The notes: generated from the letters alone by a model not told the origin. Positions 18,089 to 28,103 are shown, counted from the first letter of the stretch. The stretch is DNA of 64,000 nucleotides from Holdemanella sp. MSK.7.32 (GCF_024460475.1 NZ_JANFYN010000002.1:32241-96240), one strand, 5' to 3'. Numbers and translations: made by a program.

Positions 18089-19081
18089 ATGAAACAATTT
18101 TTGCAGAAAAAAGCAAAATTGGTCTTTCTATGTATGTTGGTATTATTAACATGTACGGCTTGTGCAAATCCAAGAGGTAGAGATGGAAAAACATTAGCAG
18201 ACCAAATTATTGCAAGTGAAGAAACTACAATTGATGCAAGTAAAATCAATTACAAAGACATTTCTGATAAGGAATTAAAGAAAGAAATTAAAAAGAATAT
18301 CAAAGATGGACAATATACAATTCAACCAACAACTTTTAAAAATTCTATGTCTAAAGGATGGTTTGAAGGTTTAATTGTTTGGCCAATCGCACAAATTATT
18401 AACTTAATTTCATCAAAAACAGATGCCGGTGTAGGTATCATTTTAACAACATTGTTAATTCAGATGCTTGTATTTGTATTTACACGTAAATCACAAATGT
18501 CTACACAAAGAATGCAGGAAATTCAACCTGAAATTCAAAAGATTCAAAATAAATATAAAGATAAAACAGATGAGCGTTCTAAAATGCAGATGGCTCAAGA
18601 AATGCAGAATATTTATCAAAAATACGATATTCACCCATTTGGTTCAATGTTAATTACTTTCATTCAGCTACCAATCATGATGGGTATGTATTATGCAACA
18701 ATGCGTTCAGTAAGTGTTGTTAGTGGAAGCTTTATGGGTATTTCTTTAGCAGGTACTCCACTTGATGGATTTAAAGCACTTGATATCGCATATATTTCAA
18801 TTTATGTGTTGATGGTTATCTTCTATATTGTATCAATGAAATTACCTCAATGGTTAAAGAAATGGCAAGATAAGAAAGATAACGTTAAAGTTAAAAAATA
18901 TGCACAGGAACAAACAAATCCTATGGCTAACAGCATGAACATGTCAATGTACTTCATGACAGCAATGATCTGTATTATGTATATTTCATGGCCAATGGCG
19001 ATGTCATTCTATTGGTTAGTATCAAGTGTAATTCGTGTATGTCAATCATTGATCCTACACAAAGTTATGAACAAAAAGTAG
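18089..19081 (+). CDS. yidC: Membrane protein insertase YidC/SpoIIIJ
   Basis: YidC inserts and folds membrane proteins, alone or with SecYEG. The 330-residue protein has a lipoprotein-type signal (LLTCTACAN near 20-28, so Cys-anchored as in Gram-positive YidC), a first membrane segment near 110-130 after the amphipathic WFEGLIVWPIAQIIN helix, a cytoplasmic charged hairpin with many Met and Gln residues (about 135-180), and four further hydrophobic segments. The large Gram-negative periplasmic domain is absent. It is followed by jag, its usual partner. Confidence 0.94.
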   Translation: MKQFLQKKAKLVFLCMLVLLTCTACANPRGRDGKTLADQIIASEETTIDASKINYKDISDKELKKEIKKNIKDGQYTIQPTTFKNSMSKGWFEGLIVWPIAQIINLISSKTDAGVGIILTTLLIQMLVFVFTRKSQMSTQRMQEIQPEIQKIQNKYKDKTDERSKMQMAQEMQNIYQKYDIHPFGSMLITFIQLPIMMGMYYATMRSVSVVSGSFMGISLAGTPLDGFKALDIAYISIYVLMVIFYIVSMKLPQWLKKWQDKKDNVKVKKYAQEQTNPMANSMNMSMYFMTAMICIMYISWPMAMSFYWLVSSVIRVCQSLILHKVMNKK

Positions 19082-19090
19082 GTATAACAT

Positions 19091-19717
19091 ATGGAATTTG
19101 CTAAATTTACTGGAAAAACTTTAGATGAAGCTTTAGCAGCTGCTTGCAATGCTAAAGGATGTACAAAAGAAGAACTTCATTATGAAGTTACAGAAGAAAA
19201 AAGTGGTTTTTTAGGAATCGGAAAAACAATTGAAATTGAAGCATATTGCCCAAAAGATATTGAAGATTTCATTAAGTCATATATTCAAACATATTTTGAC
19301 AATGCAGAATTAGATGGAACTGTTGAAATTGAAAATGATCATGGTTTCTATCGTATTACTGTAAATACAAAAAACAATGCGATTATGATTGGTAAAGCGG
19401 GTAAGTCTTTACAAGCATTCAATCGTTTAGTTAAAGCTGCAGTAAGTGCAGCATTTAAAAAGCGTATCGGACTTTTAATCGATGTGAATGGTTATAAGGA
19501 AGAAAGATACGAAAAAATCTGTAAAATGGCAGTTCGCATCGCAAAAGATGTACGTCGTACAAAAGTAGATGCCGTATTAGATCCAATGCCAGCCGATGAA
19601 AGAAAAGCAATTCACAATGCTTTAGCAGGAATGAACGATATTTCTACTAAGAGTGAAGGTGAAGGCGAAGGACGCCGTTTACACATTTTATATACACCAG
19701 GAAAAGATGAAGAATAA
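19091..19717 (+). CDS. jag: RNA-binding protein Jag/KhpB
   Basis: Jag (KhpB) is an RNA-binding protein that affects cell elongation in streptococci. The 208-residue product has the Jag-N domain (1-50, with SGFLGIGKTIEIEA), a KH domain with the loop IGKAG near 100, and a C-terminal R3H domain (DERKAIHNALAG then STKSEGEGEGRRL). Its stop codon lies inside the stem of the following terminator. Confidence 0.94.
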   Translation: MEFAKFTGKTLDEALAAACNAKGCTKEELHYEVTEEKSGFLGIGKTIEIEAYCPKDIEDFIKSYIQTYFDNAELDGTVEIENDHGFYRITVNTKNNAIMIGKAGKSLQAFNRLVKAAVSAAFKKRIGLLIDVNGYKEERYEKICKMAVRIAKDVRRTKVDAVLDPMPADERKAIHNALAGMNDISTKSEGEGEGRRLHILYTPGKDEE

Positions 19718-19740
19718 CGGGATTATCCCGTTATTTTTTT
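19713..19740 (+). terminator. Terminator of the rpmH-rnpA-yidC-jag operon
   Basis: A perfect 10-bp stem, AATAACGGGA (19713-19722) with TCCCGTTATT (19726-19735), is followed by TTTTT. Confidence 0.9.
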
Positions 19741-19753
19741 GAAGGAGGGCTTC

Positions 19754-20314
19754 ATGAAAATTATTATTGGATTAGGGAATATTGGTAGAGAATACGAAAA
19801 CACACGTCATAATGCAGGTTTTATGGCGATTGATAAATTGGCACAAATGCTAGAAATGGATTTTAATCAGGAAAAGTTTTCGGCTTATTTTGCGAAAAAG
19901 AAAATTGATGGAGAAGACATAATTTTATTAAAACCAACCACATATATGAATAATAGTGGTATCGCATTAAGACAATGCATGGATTTCTATAAAGTGTCTT
20001 CTGAAGATATCCTTGTATTATATGATGATATGGACATGCCTGTTGGAAAACTTCGTTTGCGTCAAAAAGGTAGTGCTGGTGGTCATAATGGAATCAAGAG
20101 TATTATTTCTCATATTGGCACACAGGAATTTGATCGTATTCGCATAGGAATTGGTAAAGATAAATTAATTCCAGTTGTAGACTGGGTACTAGGTAAATTC
20201 CCTCAAGAACAACAAGAGGATTTAAATCATGCTTTAGAACAAGCCGCAAAAGCAGCTAAATTTTCAATAAAACACTCTTTTAGTGACACAATGAATAGGT
20301 ATAATAAGAAGTAG
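19754..20314 (+). CDS. pth: Peptidyl-tRNA hydrolase
   Basis: Pth recycles tRNA from peptidyl-tRNAs that drop off the ribosome. The ATG at 19754 has GGAGG seven bases upstream and gives the canonical start MKIIIGLGNIG. The 186-residue protein holds the catalytic histidine in NTRHNAGF, the TYMNNSG motif and DDMDMPVGKLRLRQKGSAGGHNG. It is followed within a few bases by mfd, the usual Bacillota pairing. Confidence 0.95.
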   Translation: MKIIIGLGNIGREYENTRHNAGFMAIDKLAQMLEMDFNQEKFSAYFAKKKIDGEDIILLKPTTYMNNSGIALRQCMDFYKVSSEDILVLYDDMDMPVGKLRLRQKGSAGGHNGIKSIISHIGTQEFDRIRIGIGKDKLIPVVDWVLGKFPQEQQEDLNHALEQAAKAAKFSIKHSFSDTMNRYNKK

Positions 20315-20326
20315 AAGGTGGTATTT

Positions 20327-23300
20327 TTGAGAGATACAATATTAAATAAATTACAGTCCAATCCAGTAGCTCAACAAATGCTTCAATTTGGCAATAATAT
20401 TGGTAACTTATTTCCAAATGAAGAAGCTTTATGCATGGCCAGTGCTTTTATGCAGGATAAACAAACACGAATTGTAGTTAAGAAAAATCGTTATGAAGCG
20501 CAACAACTCTATCAAAGATTGAAACCACTTATTAATGATACATTATTATTTGTGATGGAAGAATCTTTGCGTGTACAAGCCATCGCTTCAAGTCCAGAAG
20601 ATAAACAAGAACAACTCTATGTATTAACTCAGCTTGTGAAAGAAGATAAGCCACGTATTATTATATGTAATACGGCGGCCTTTTTGCGTTACTTACCCGA
20701 TAAAGAATTATTTAAAAGTCTTTGTTTTAAATTTGAAGTAGATCAAGAAATTACGATGGCAGAATTGAAACAAAAACTAAATCGTGCCGGCTATACAAAG
20801 GTCAATTATGTAGATCGTCCATGTACATACGCAAGTCGTGGAGGAATTGTCGATGTATATTGCCTTGAATATGAACATCCAATTCGTATTGAATTTTTTG
20901 ATACAGTGATTGAATCCATTCGTTTATTTCATGAAGAAACTCAGCGAACAATTCAAACAATTGATTCTGTATTGATTAATCCAGCTACAGATTTATTGTT
21001 TACAGATGATCAGATTGAGTATCTTCAAAAAGAAATTGATTCTGAATTAGAAAAACAACAGGCAAAATTAATTCAAGATGATTATGACTTTTTATTGGAT
21101 TATATTGAAAAAGATAAGATTTCTATAGAAAACTATGATATTGATCCACATTTGTATATTTATTTTAGTTATTTAAATGCAAATAAATTAACTGACTATG
21201 TCAATGGACACATTATTTTCTCAAGTCAGGAAGAAGTGGAAAGTGGATATAAAAAATTGAATGAGGAAACGATATCTTTTATTCAGGAAATGGTTGAATC
21301 TCATCAATATTTACCTAAATATAGCATGTTTCATGACATATTCACATTTGAAAAAGAACATACGATTCAGATGTTCCATGATTTCTTAGATTTTAAACAT
21401 CCAATCTTCTCAAAAATAGAGACATTAGAAAAATCAGATCAACCATTGATTCAAATTCTAGAGAATCTAAAAGGGGAAAATATTTATATTTCTTTGGATG
21501 AGGAACATACAAAAAAAGTGCAGGAAGCCTTAAAAGCTTATTCAATTCATAGGAATATCACATTTATTGAAGATGACTTTTATGAAGGATTTACATATGA
21601 AGATATTTCTGTTTATACACAACAGGAATTATTTCATCATCCTAGTCAAATTAAGCGTTATCAGAAAACATTTAAACAAGGTCAGATTTTACAGAATATT
21701 CTTGAACTAGAACCAAATGATTATGTTGTACATGAACAATATGGTATTGGCCAATATGTTGGAATTACAACGCGAAAAATAAAAGGAAAGACATTAGATT
21801 ATTTACATGTTTTATACAATGGAGGCGATGAATTATTTGTCCCATTATCACAATTTCAGTTGGTAAGAAAATACGTGTCCAAAGAAGGTGTGGGCATCAA
21901 ATTATCGCAATTGGGTTCTAACAAATGGAAAAAGACGAAGGAAAAGGTTTCTAAAAAGGTTGAAGAAATTGCGTCTCGATTAGTTGAGTTATATGCGAAG
22001 CGAAATGAAGATATTGGTTTTGCGTTCAGTAAAGATGATGATCTACAAAGAGAATTTGAAGAAGCCTTTGAATATGAGGCAACACCAGATCAAATGAAAG
22101 CTACAGAAGAAATCAAACGAGAAATGGAAAAGCCAAAACCAATGGATCACTTATTATGTGGAGATGTAGGGTTCGGTAAGACAGAAGTAGCTATGCGTGC
22201 TGCATTCAAGGCTATTTCAAATAATAAACAAGTAGCTTTACTGTGCCCAACTACAATTTTATCTATGCAACATTATCAGACGTTTATAAAGCGTTTTGAA
22301 AATGTAGGTGCTAATATTCGTGTAGTGAATCGTTTTGTGCCAACAAAAGAAATGAGTCAGATTAAAAAAGAATTGGCGGACGGGCAAGTTGATATTATTA
22401 TTGGTACACATAAATTATTGAATAAATCTTTTCAATATAAAAGCTTAGGTTTATTGATTATTGATGAAGAGCAGCGATTTGGAGTTGAGCACAAAGAAAA
22501 AATTAAAGAGATGAAAAACACAATCGACGTTTTATCTTTAAGTGCAACACCAATTCCTAGAACTTTACAGATGTCTTTGATTGGGGTACGTACGATTTCA
22601 CAATTGAATACACCACCATTGCATCGTCATCCAATTCAAACGTATGTGATGGAAAACAAAAAGAGTGTCGTGAAAGAAATCATTCAAAGAGAATTATCTC
22701 GTGGAGGACAAGTTTTTTATTTGTATAACCACGTATCGAATATCTATTCTGTAGCTAAAAATATTCAGAATATGTTCCCTGATGCCAAAGTAGCAGTGGC
22801 ACATGGACGTATGGATAAGAATGATATTGAGCAGACGATGATTGATTTTGAACAAGAGAAATATCAAATTTTAGTTTGTACAACAATTATTGAAACTGGA
22901 CTAGATATTGCGAATGCGAATACGATGATCATTGATGATGCTGATCGTTTTGGATTGTCTCAACTTTATCAGATTCGAGGCCGTGTTGGGCGTCGTGAAA
23001 AAATCGCATACTGTTATTTATTGGTACAGCCACAAAAAGAATTGACAGAACAGGCACATAAAAGGTTAAAAGCCATTAAAGAATTTACATCTTTAGGCAG
23101 TGGATATAAAGTGGCTATGCGAGATTTAACAATTCGTGGAGCCGGAGACATGCTTGGGCCGCAACAAGCAGGATTTATTGATGATGTAGGATTGGATTTA
23201 TATCTTGAAATGTTGGCAAGTGCCATTAAGAAAAAGCAAGGCAAGCCAATTGAGAATAAAAAGAATGATAAAGTGGCTCAAGTTCAGTTATCGGGATATA

Positions 23301-23713
23301 TACCTAAAAAATTCACAGATAATGATGGAGATAAATTGGAAATCTATCAACACATTAAGAAAACAGAGAGTCTTACTGAATTGATTGAATATGAAAAACG
23401 TGTTGAAGACTTATTTGGGCATATTCCAAATGAAGTAAAACAATTGTTTGAACAGAAAAAACTGGATTTCTTTGTGAATCGAGAAGGTGTTGAATCATTA
23501 AAAGAAACAGATGACGTCGTTATAATCACAATGAGTGCTGAATGGTCAAAGAATTGTGATGGTGTTAAATTGTTTGGTGCTATTAATGATATTAGTCGAA
23601 AGATCAATTTGAAATTAGAGAGTGGAAAAATTAAGATCATGATTTCTAAACGATTAAAGAAACATATTGAATTGATGGTGCAGGTTATTGATAAATTAGA
23701 AGGAGAGTTTTGA
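20327..23713 (+). CDS. mfd: Transcription-repair coupling factor Mfd
   Basis: Mfd displaces RNA polymerase stalled at lesions and recruits UvrA. A TTG start at 20327 is preferred because AAGGTGG lies just before it; a GTG at 20318 would sit inside that site. The 1128-residue protein has UvrB-like N-terminal domains (YASRGGIVDVY, EFFD), an RNA-polymerase-interacting Tudor-like domain (NDYVVHEQYGIGQYVGI), the translocase with Walker A GDVGFGKTEVAMRAAF and DEEQRFG, and the TRG/RecG-like C-terminal part. It overlaps the next start by one base. Confidence 0.96.
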   Translation: MRDTILNKLQSNPVAQQMLQFGNNIGNLFPNEEALCMASAFMQDKQTRIVVKKNRYEAQQLYQRLKPLINDTLLFVMEESLRVQAIASSPEDKQEQLYVLTQLVKEDKPRIIICNTAAFLRYLPDKELFKSLCFKFEVDQEITMAELKQKLNRAGYTKVNYVDRPCTYASRGGIVDVYCLEYEHPIRIEFFDTVIESIRLFHEETQRTIQTIDSVLINPATDLLFTDDQIEYLQKEIDSELEKQQAKLIQDDYDFLLDYIEKDKISIENYDIDPHLYIYFSYLNANKLTDYVNGHIIFSSQEEVESGYKKLNEETISFIQEMVESHQYLPKYSMFHDIFTFEKEHTIQMFHDFLDFKHPIFSKIETLEKSDQPLIQILENLKGENIYISLDEEHTKKVQEALKAYSIHRNITFIEDDFYEGFTYEDISVYTQQELFHHPSQIKRYQKTFKQGQILQNILELEPNDYVVHEQYGIGQYVGITTRKIKGKTLDYLHVLYNGGDELFVPLSQFQLVRKYVSKEGVGIKLSQLGSNKWKKTKEKVSKKVEEIASRLVELYAKRNEDIGFAFSKDDDLQREFEEAFEYEATPDQMKATEEIKREMEKPKPMDHLLCGDVGFGKTEVAMRAAFKAISNNKQVALLCPTTILSMQHYQTFIKRFENVGANIRVVNRFVPTKEMSQIKKELADGQVDIIIGTHKLLNKSFQYKSLGLLIIDEEQRFGVEHKEKIKEMKNTIDVLSLSATPIPRTLQMSLIGVRTISQLNTPPLHRHPIQTYVMENKKSVVKEIIQRELSRGGQVFYLYNHVSNIYSVAKNIQNMFPDAKVAVAHGRMDKNDIEQTMIDFEQEKYQILVCTTIIETGLDIANANTMIIDDADRFGLSQLYQIRGRVGRREKIAYCYLLVQPQKELTEQAHKRLKAIKEFTSLGSGYKVAMRDLTIRGAGDMLGPQQAGFIDDVGLDLYLEMLASAIKKKQGKPIENKKNDKVAQVQLSGYIPKKFTDNDGDKLEIYQHIKKTESLTELIEYEKRVEDLFGHIPNEVKQLFEQKKLDFFVNREGVESLKETDDVVIITMSAEWSKNCDGVKLFGAINDISRKINLKLESGKIKIMISKRLKKHIELMVQVIDKLEGEF

Positions 23714-23982
23714 TGCGATTAGATAAATATTTAAAAACAGCACGAATCTTAAAAAGAAGAGAAGCCGCTAAAGAATTAGCTTTACAAGGACGAATTTGGG
23801 TCAATAATCGAGTTGCCAAACCAAGCACGGAATTAAAAATTGGAGATACAATTCGTATTCGTTTTGGGGCAAGACTTCTTGAAATTCGTGTATTAGATAT
23901 TCAAAAACAAGTTTCTAAACAAAACGCCCAACTGTTGTTTGAAATAATTCATGAAGAAAGAATTGAAGATGAACAAGCTTAA
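23713..23982 (+). CDS. rqcP: S4-domain ribosome quality-control factor RqcP (YabO)
   Basis: RqcP works with RqcH on stalled 50S subunits to add alanine tails to incomplete peptides. The 89-residue S4 protein has the family core MRLDKYLKTARILKRREAAK and the NNRVAKPSTELKIGD loop. Its ATG overlaps the mfd stop (TGATG), so translation is coupled. The position after mfd matches B. subtilis yabO. Confidence 0.9.
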   Translation: MRLDKYLKTARILKRREAAKELALQGRIWVNNRVAKPSTELKIGDTIRIRFGARLLEIRVLDIQKQVSKQNAQLLFEIIHEERIEDEQA

Positions 23983-24388
23983 TGTTGTGTGCGGAGCTCT
24001 TGTGATTGATGGAAAAGTGATGATTGCCCAAAGAAATTATGGTTCAAGCAAAGGTTTCTTTGAATTTCCTGGTGGAAAAGTTGAGAAAAGTGAAACAAAA
24101 GAAGAGGCATTAATTCGGGAATGGAAAGAAGAATGTGATATTGACATTTACAATGTGCAATATTTAGCTTCTAGCGTGGATTATCAAGATGGATATGAAA
24201 TTCACTTAACTTGTTTCACATGTACTTCTAATGAAAAACCAACAAAATTAAGTGTGCATTCAGAATATATTTGGACAACTCCAGATCATATATATGACTA
24301 TAACTTCTTTAAATCTGATAAAATGCTTGTAGAAGCATTAAAGGGGGTATGGCCATGTTTAACAAAACCAATGAAACCAAAGTATTAA
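23969..24388 (+). CDS. Nudix hydrolase, MutT-like
   Basis: A full Nudix box (GGKVEKSETKEEALIREW followed by KEEC, about 37-58) shows a nucleoside-diphosphate-linked hydrolase; the short length (139 residues) and the sequence ALVIDGKVMIAQR resemble MutT/CTP pyrophosphohydrolases that clean oxidised nucleotides. The exact substrate cannot be read. The start at 23969 (MNKLNVVCGA) is preferred over 23951 because it aligns with the family's first strand. It overlaps rqcP by 14 bases and the HD gene by 34, so the four genes form one unit. Confidence 0.82.
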   Translation: MNKLNVVCGALVIDGKVMIAQRNYGSSKGFFEFPGGKVEKSETKEEALIREWKEECDIDIYNVQYLASSVDYQDGYEIHLTCFTCTSNEKPTKLSVHSEYIWTTPDHIYDYNFFKSDKMLVEALKGVWPCLTKPMKPKY

Positions 24389-25554
24389 GAGATCCTGTGC
24401 ATGGATATATTCATGTGAAGTATCAAGTGATATGGGATTGCATCAACGCAAAAGAATTTCAAAGATTGCATCGCATTCATCAATTGGGTGGGGATTTTCA
24501 AATCTATCATACGGCGGAGCATTCCCGGTTTTCTCATAGTTTAGGTGTATATGAAATCACAAGGCGAATGTGTGAAGAAGTGGATTCAATTGCGGCTACT
24601 TTAAGTGAATATGAAAAAATTCAGGTTTTATGTGCTGCTCTGTTGCATGATTTAGGACATGGACCATTTTCTCACTTCTTTGAAACACTTCACAAGAAAC
24701 ATCATGAACAAATGACTTGTGATTTAATTTTGGATCCAGAAACAGAAATTCATAAAGCACTTATTAAAGAGGATGAGGCTCTTCCACAAAATATTGTGTT
24801 GATTCTAACACATCAACATTCAAAACCAATGATGTATCAAATGATTAGTTCACAACTGGATGCGGATCGAATGGATTACCTATTAAGAGATGCCTACGAA
24901 ACGGGTACAAGCTATGGTAATTTCGATTTAGAAAGAATTTTGAGAACTTTACGAGTAAAAAATGATTCTCTATGTGTGAAAATGAGTGGAATGCACAGTA
25001 TTGAAGACTATATTATGGCAAGATACCACATGTATTGGCAGGTGTACCTTCATCCAGATGCCAAATCATATGAAATTATGATTCAACAATTCTTTAAACG
25101 ATATGCACAAGTACGAAACATAGAAGTATTTGAACCATTATTGAATGGCGAGTTATCGAATAAGGATTTTTATTTAATGGATGAACATCGAATGTTCTAT
25201 GGTTTTCAACAAGCTCTAGAATGTGAAGATGAAATTCTAAAGGATTTCGCAAGTCGAATTTTGAATCGTCATTTGTTTGAGTGGATAGAAGATCCAAGTC
25301 ACCAACAAATTCAAGAAATCAAGAATAAATTGGTGGCCTCCGGATACGACTTAGATTATTACTATTATGAAGCTATTTCACATTCTAAAGCATATTTGCC
25401 TTATACAGAAAATGATGAGAATCAAATAATATGGATGTTAGATTCTAAAAAAGAACGGGTATCTTTATCGAGTTGTTCACAGATTGTTAAGGCATTATTA
25501 AAGATGAAAAATCAAACAAATAAGCGTATTTATTTTCCAAAAGAAATACTTTAA
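24355..25554 (+). CDS. HD-domain phosphohydrolase (YwfO-like)
   Basis: The 399-residue protein has the HD metal motifs H...HD (AEHSRFSHSLGV; LLHDLGHGPFSH) and a later D in SQLDADRMDYLLRD, the pattern of YwfO/dGTPase-like HD proteins. The probable reaction is hydrolysis of a nucleotide phosphate; the substrate is not evident. The ATG at 24355 has AAGGGGG at 7 bases and is preferred over 24349. It ends the mfd operon at a strong terminator. Confidence 0.85.
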   Translation: MFNKTNETKVLRDPVHGYIHVKYQVIWDCINAKEFQRLHRIHQLGGDFQIYHTAEHSRFSHSLGVYEITRRMCEEVDSIAATLSEYEKIQVLCAALLHDLGHGPFSHFFETLHKKHHEQMTCDLILDPETEIHKALIKEDEALPQNIVLILTHQHSKPMMYQMISSQLDADRMDYLLRDAYETGTSYGNFDLERILRTLRVKNDSLCVKMSGMHSIEDYIMARYHMYWQVYLHPDAKSYEIMIQQFFKRYAQVRNIEVFEPLLNGELSNKDFYLMDEHRMFYGFQQALECEDEILKDFASRILNRHLFEWIEDPSHQQIQEIKNKLVASGYDLDYYYYEAISHSKAYLPYTENDENQIIWMLDSKKERVSLSSCSQIVKALLKMKNQTNKRIYFPKEIL

Positions 25555-25559
25555 AAACT

Positions 25560-25588
25560 ACGGTAACATGTGATGTGTTACCGTTTTC
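25560..25588 (+). terminator. Terminator of the pth-mfd operon
   Basis: ACGGTAACA (25560-25568) pairs with TGTTACCGT (25576-25584), followed by TTT. Confidence 0.8.
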
Positions 25589-25685
25589 ACTTGTGAAAAA
25601 ATAGTGTAATTTTATAAAAAAAAGAGAATTTTAGATTAATTTTGGTATATTTTCATCAAATTGTTATGTTTTTTAATAAATTTTC

Positions 25686-25713
25686 TTGCAAAAAAATCAG
25701 AGTGTGATATTAT
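25686..25713 (+). promoter_or_regulatory. Promoter just ahead of the DUF1934-argS-rpoE operon
   Basis: TTGCAA (25686-25691) and TATTAT (25708-25713) are 16 bases apart. The -10 box ends only 9 bases before the ATG at 25723, which leaves room for almost no leader. Confidence 0.55.
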
Positions 25714-25722
25714 GCACTAGCT

Positions 25723-26109
25723 ATGACAAATCAGGTACATTTATTTGATAAAATTTCGAATCAAACATTGTATAAAGGAGAGGCTAAGATTGACTTTTCT
25801 GGTAATGAAGGTCTATTAGTTTCTTTTAATAATGATACACATCATTTCGAATGGAAAATTTGGAAAAAAGGATTGGTAATTCGTAGCGAATCGGATATTA
25901 TTGTGAATTTGACACTACGTTTAAATAGTCAAACAAAAGGTCACATAGAAACTGAATTTGGAAAAATAGATTTGGATTGTCATACAAGTCATTATGATGT
26001 AGATGAAAATTGTGTAGAAGTTAAATACAGTCTTATACAAGGGAATGAAAAACAAGAATTTCACTTTGTACTATATATAAATAAGGAGGAGACATATGCA
26101 GTCAATTGA
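25723..26109 (+). CDS. DUF1934 (YwiB-like) beta-barrel protein
   Basis: The 128-residue protein matches the YwiB/DUF1934 family, small lipocalin-like proteins of unknown function found immediately before argS in many Bacillota. Alternating polar and hydrophobic strands (VLRSESDIIVNLTLRL-like pattern, then GHIETEFGKIDLDCHTSHYDV) fit a beta barrel. No ribosome binding site is visible and the promoter nearly touches the ATG, so the mRNA may be leaderless. It overlaps argS by 14 bases. Confidence 0.8.
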   Translation: MTNQVHLFDKISNQTLYKGEAKIDFSGNEGLLVSFNNDTHHFEWKIWKKGLVIRSESDIIVNLTLRLNSQTKGHIETEFGKIDLDCHTSHYDVDENCVEVKYSLIQGNEKQEFHFVLYINKEETYAVN

Positions 26110-27730
26110 AGTTGAATTAAAGCAGGCCATTCAAAATGCAGTAAAAAAAGCATTTGATTTAGATTTAGATGTACAAAACATTGTGGTTGAAACACCAAAA
26201 AATAAAGATCACGGCGATTTCTCAAGTAATGTTGCGATGCAATTAACTCGTCAATTACACCAGAATCCAAGAATGATTGCACAAAGTATATTAGATGCAT
26301 TCTCATTGGAAATGGTTTCTAACGTAGAAATTGCAGGACCTGGCTTCTTGAACTTTACATTATCAAAAGACCGTTTTAGTACAGTTATTTCTGAAGTGTT
26401 AGCTCAGAAAGAAAACTATGGACAACAGCCAGCTAACGGCATTAAAGTGGATTTGGAATATGTTAGTGCCAATCCAACTGGATCATTACACTTAGGACAT
26501 GCTCGTGGAGCTGCATGGGGAGATAGTTGTGCTCGTATCATGAAAAAAGCTGGATACGATGTAACTCGTGAATACTATGTGAATGATGCTGGTAATCAGA
26601 TCACAAACTTAGCATTATCATTAAATGCTCGTTATCGTCAGGCACAAGGAATTCCAACTGAAATTGGTCAGGACGGATACATGGGTAAGGATGTTGAAGA
26701 AAAAGGATATGAATTGGCGAAAGAATATCCACAAACATACTTAGAACCAACAGAAGAGAATTTGAAATTCTTCAGAAAAGAAGGAATCAAATTTGAATTA
26801 GATAAAATTAGAAAAGACTTAGATCGTTATCGTGTACACTTTGATGTTTGGTCAAGTGAACAAAGCATTCGTGATGCTGGTAAAGTAGAAGCAGCTATCA
26901 ATGAATTAAACGAAAAAGGATATGTATACGAAAAAGATGGAGCATTGTGGTTTGAAACTACAAAATTTGGAGATGACAAAGATCGTGTTTTAAGAAAACA
27001 AGATGGTTCATTAACATATTTAGTTCCAGATATCGCATATCACAACGATAAATGTCAACGTGGATTTGACATGTTGGTTGACTTCTTTGGAGCGGATCAC
27101 CATGGATATATTCCTCGTTTAAAAGCAAGTATGACAGCATTAGGAAATGATGCGGATAAATTGCATGTTGATATTATCCAGATGGTTCGTTTAGTATCAA
27201 ATGGTGAAGAAATGAAGATGTCAAAACGTTTAGGAAATGCAACAACAATTAATGAACTATGCGATAAAGTAGGTGTTGATGCAGCTCGTTATTTCTTTGT
27301 ACAACGTGCATTGGATTCACATTTAGATTTCGATATTGAATTGGCAACTAAGAAATCAAATGAAAACCCAGTTTACTATGCACAATATGCTCATGCTCGT
27401 ATGTGTTCTATTCAAAAACAGGCACAGGATATTGAATTGGCAACAAGTTTTGAAGATTTGACAAACGAAAAAGAAATTGAATTAATGAAGTCTTTACAAG
27501 AATTCAATAAAGTAATCGTTGAAACTGCTCAATCTCGTCAAGTTCACAAAATGTGTCACTATATTCAAAATTTAGCTAGTAAGTTCCACAGTTTCTATAA
27601 CGCATGTAAAGTTGTAGATCGTGATAATTTAGAACTAAGCGCACAACGTCTAGCCTTAGTAAAGGCAACACAAATTGTTTTGGCAAACGCATTAGAATGT
27701 ATTGGTGTTGAAGCCGTTGAATCAATGTAA
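26096..27730 (+). CDS. argS: Arginyl-tRNA synthetase
   Basis: This class I synthetase charges tRNA-Arg. The 544-residue protein has the Add-1 N-terminal domain, the HIGH-type motif SLHLGHARGA near 125, the KMSK-type loop EEMKMSKRLGN near 375 and an alpha-helical anticodon-binding domain. AAGGAGG precedes the ATG, which lies inside the end of the DUF1934 gene. ArgRS next to rpoE is a conserved Bacillota arrangement. Confidence 0.96.
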   Translation: MQSIEVELKQAIQNAVKKAFDLDLDVQNIVVETPKNKDHGDFSSNVAMQLTRQLHQNPRMIAQSILDAFSLEMVSNVEIAGPGFLNFTLSKDRFSTVISEVLAQKENYGQQPANGIKVDLEYVSANPTGSLHLGHARGAAWGDSCARIMKKAGYDVTREYYVNDAGNQITNLALSLNARYRQAQGIPTEIGQDGYMGKDVEEKGYELAKEYPQTYLEPTEENLKFFRKEGIKFELDKIRKDLDRYRVHFDVWSSEQSIRDAGKVEAAINELNEKGYVYEKDGALWFETTKFGDDKDRVLRKQDGSLTYLVPDIAYHNDKCQRGFDMLVDFFGADHHGYIPRLKASMTALGNDADKLHVDIIQMVRLVSNGEEMKMSKRLGNATTINELCDKVGVDAARYFFVQRALDSHLDFDIELATKKSNENPVYYAQYAHARMCSIQKQAQDIELATSFEDLTNEKEIELMKSLQEFNKVIVETAQSRQVHKMCHYIQNLASKFHSFYNACKVVDRDNLELSAQRLALVKATQIVLANALECIGVEAVESM

Positions 27731-27755
27731 GTATTAAGAGGAGTTTTATTGAATT

Positions 27756-28103
27756 ATGAAAAAGTCTATGATTGAAGTTGCATATCAAGTATTGACAAAT
27801 AATAATGGATCTATGCCATTTGTTGATCTTTGGAAAGATGTAAGTCAGGAAATGGGATTTAATCAAACGCAGTTTGAAGATAATATTGCTCAATTTTATA
27901 CAGATTTATCTTTAGACGGACGTTTCTTGAACATGTCACAAAATACTTGGGATTTGCGTTCACGTCACACGTATTCAGAAAGTGTTATGGATACAGATTC
28001 TATCGCAATCGATGAAGATGATGAGGATGAAGAAGATTCAGAATTGATTGAAGATGAATTAGACGAAGTAGAAAAAGAAATGGACGAAGAAGAAAACGAA
28101 TAA
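27756..28103 (+). CDS. rpoE: RNA polymerase delta subunit
   Basis: Delta is a Bacillota-specific accessory subunit that helps recycle RNA polymerase. The 115-residue protein has the folded HARE-type N-terminal domain (MIEVAYQVLTNNNGSMPFVD, then LDGRFLNMSQNTWDLR) and an extremely acidic tail from about residue 80 on, nearly all Glu and Asp. The family length is usually longer because of a longer tail. A terminator follows. Confidence 0.93.
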   Translation: MKKSMIEVAYQVLTNNNGSMPFVDLWKDVSQEMGFNQTQFEDNIAQFYTDLSLDGRFLNMSQNTWDLRSRHTYSESVMDTDSIAIDEDDEDEEDSELIEDELDEVEKEMDEEENE

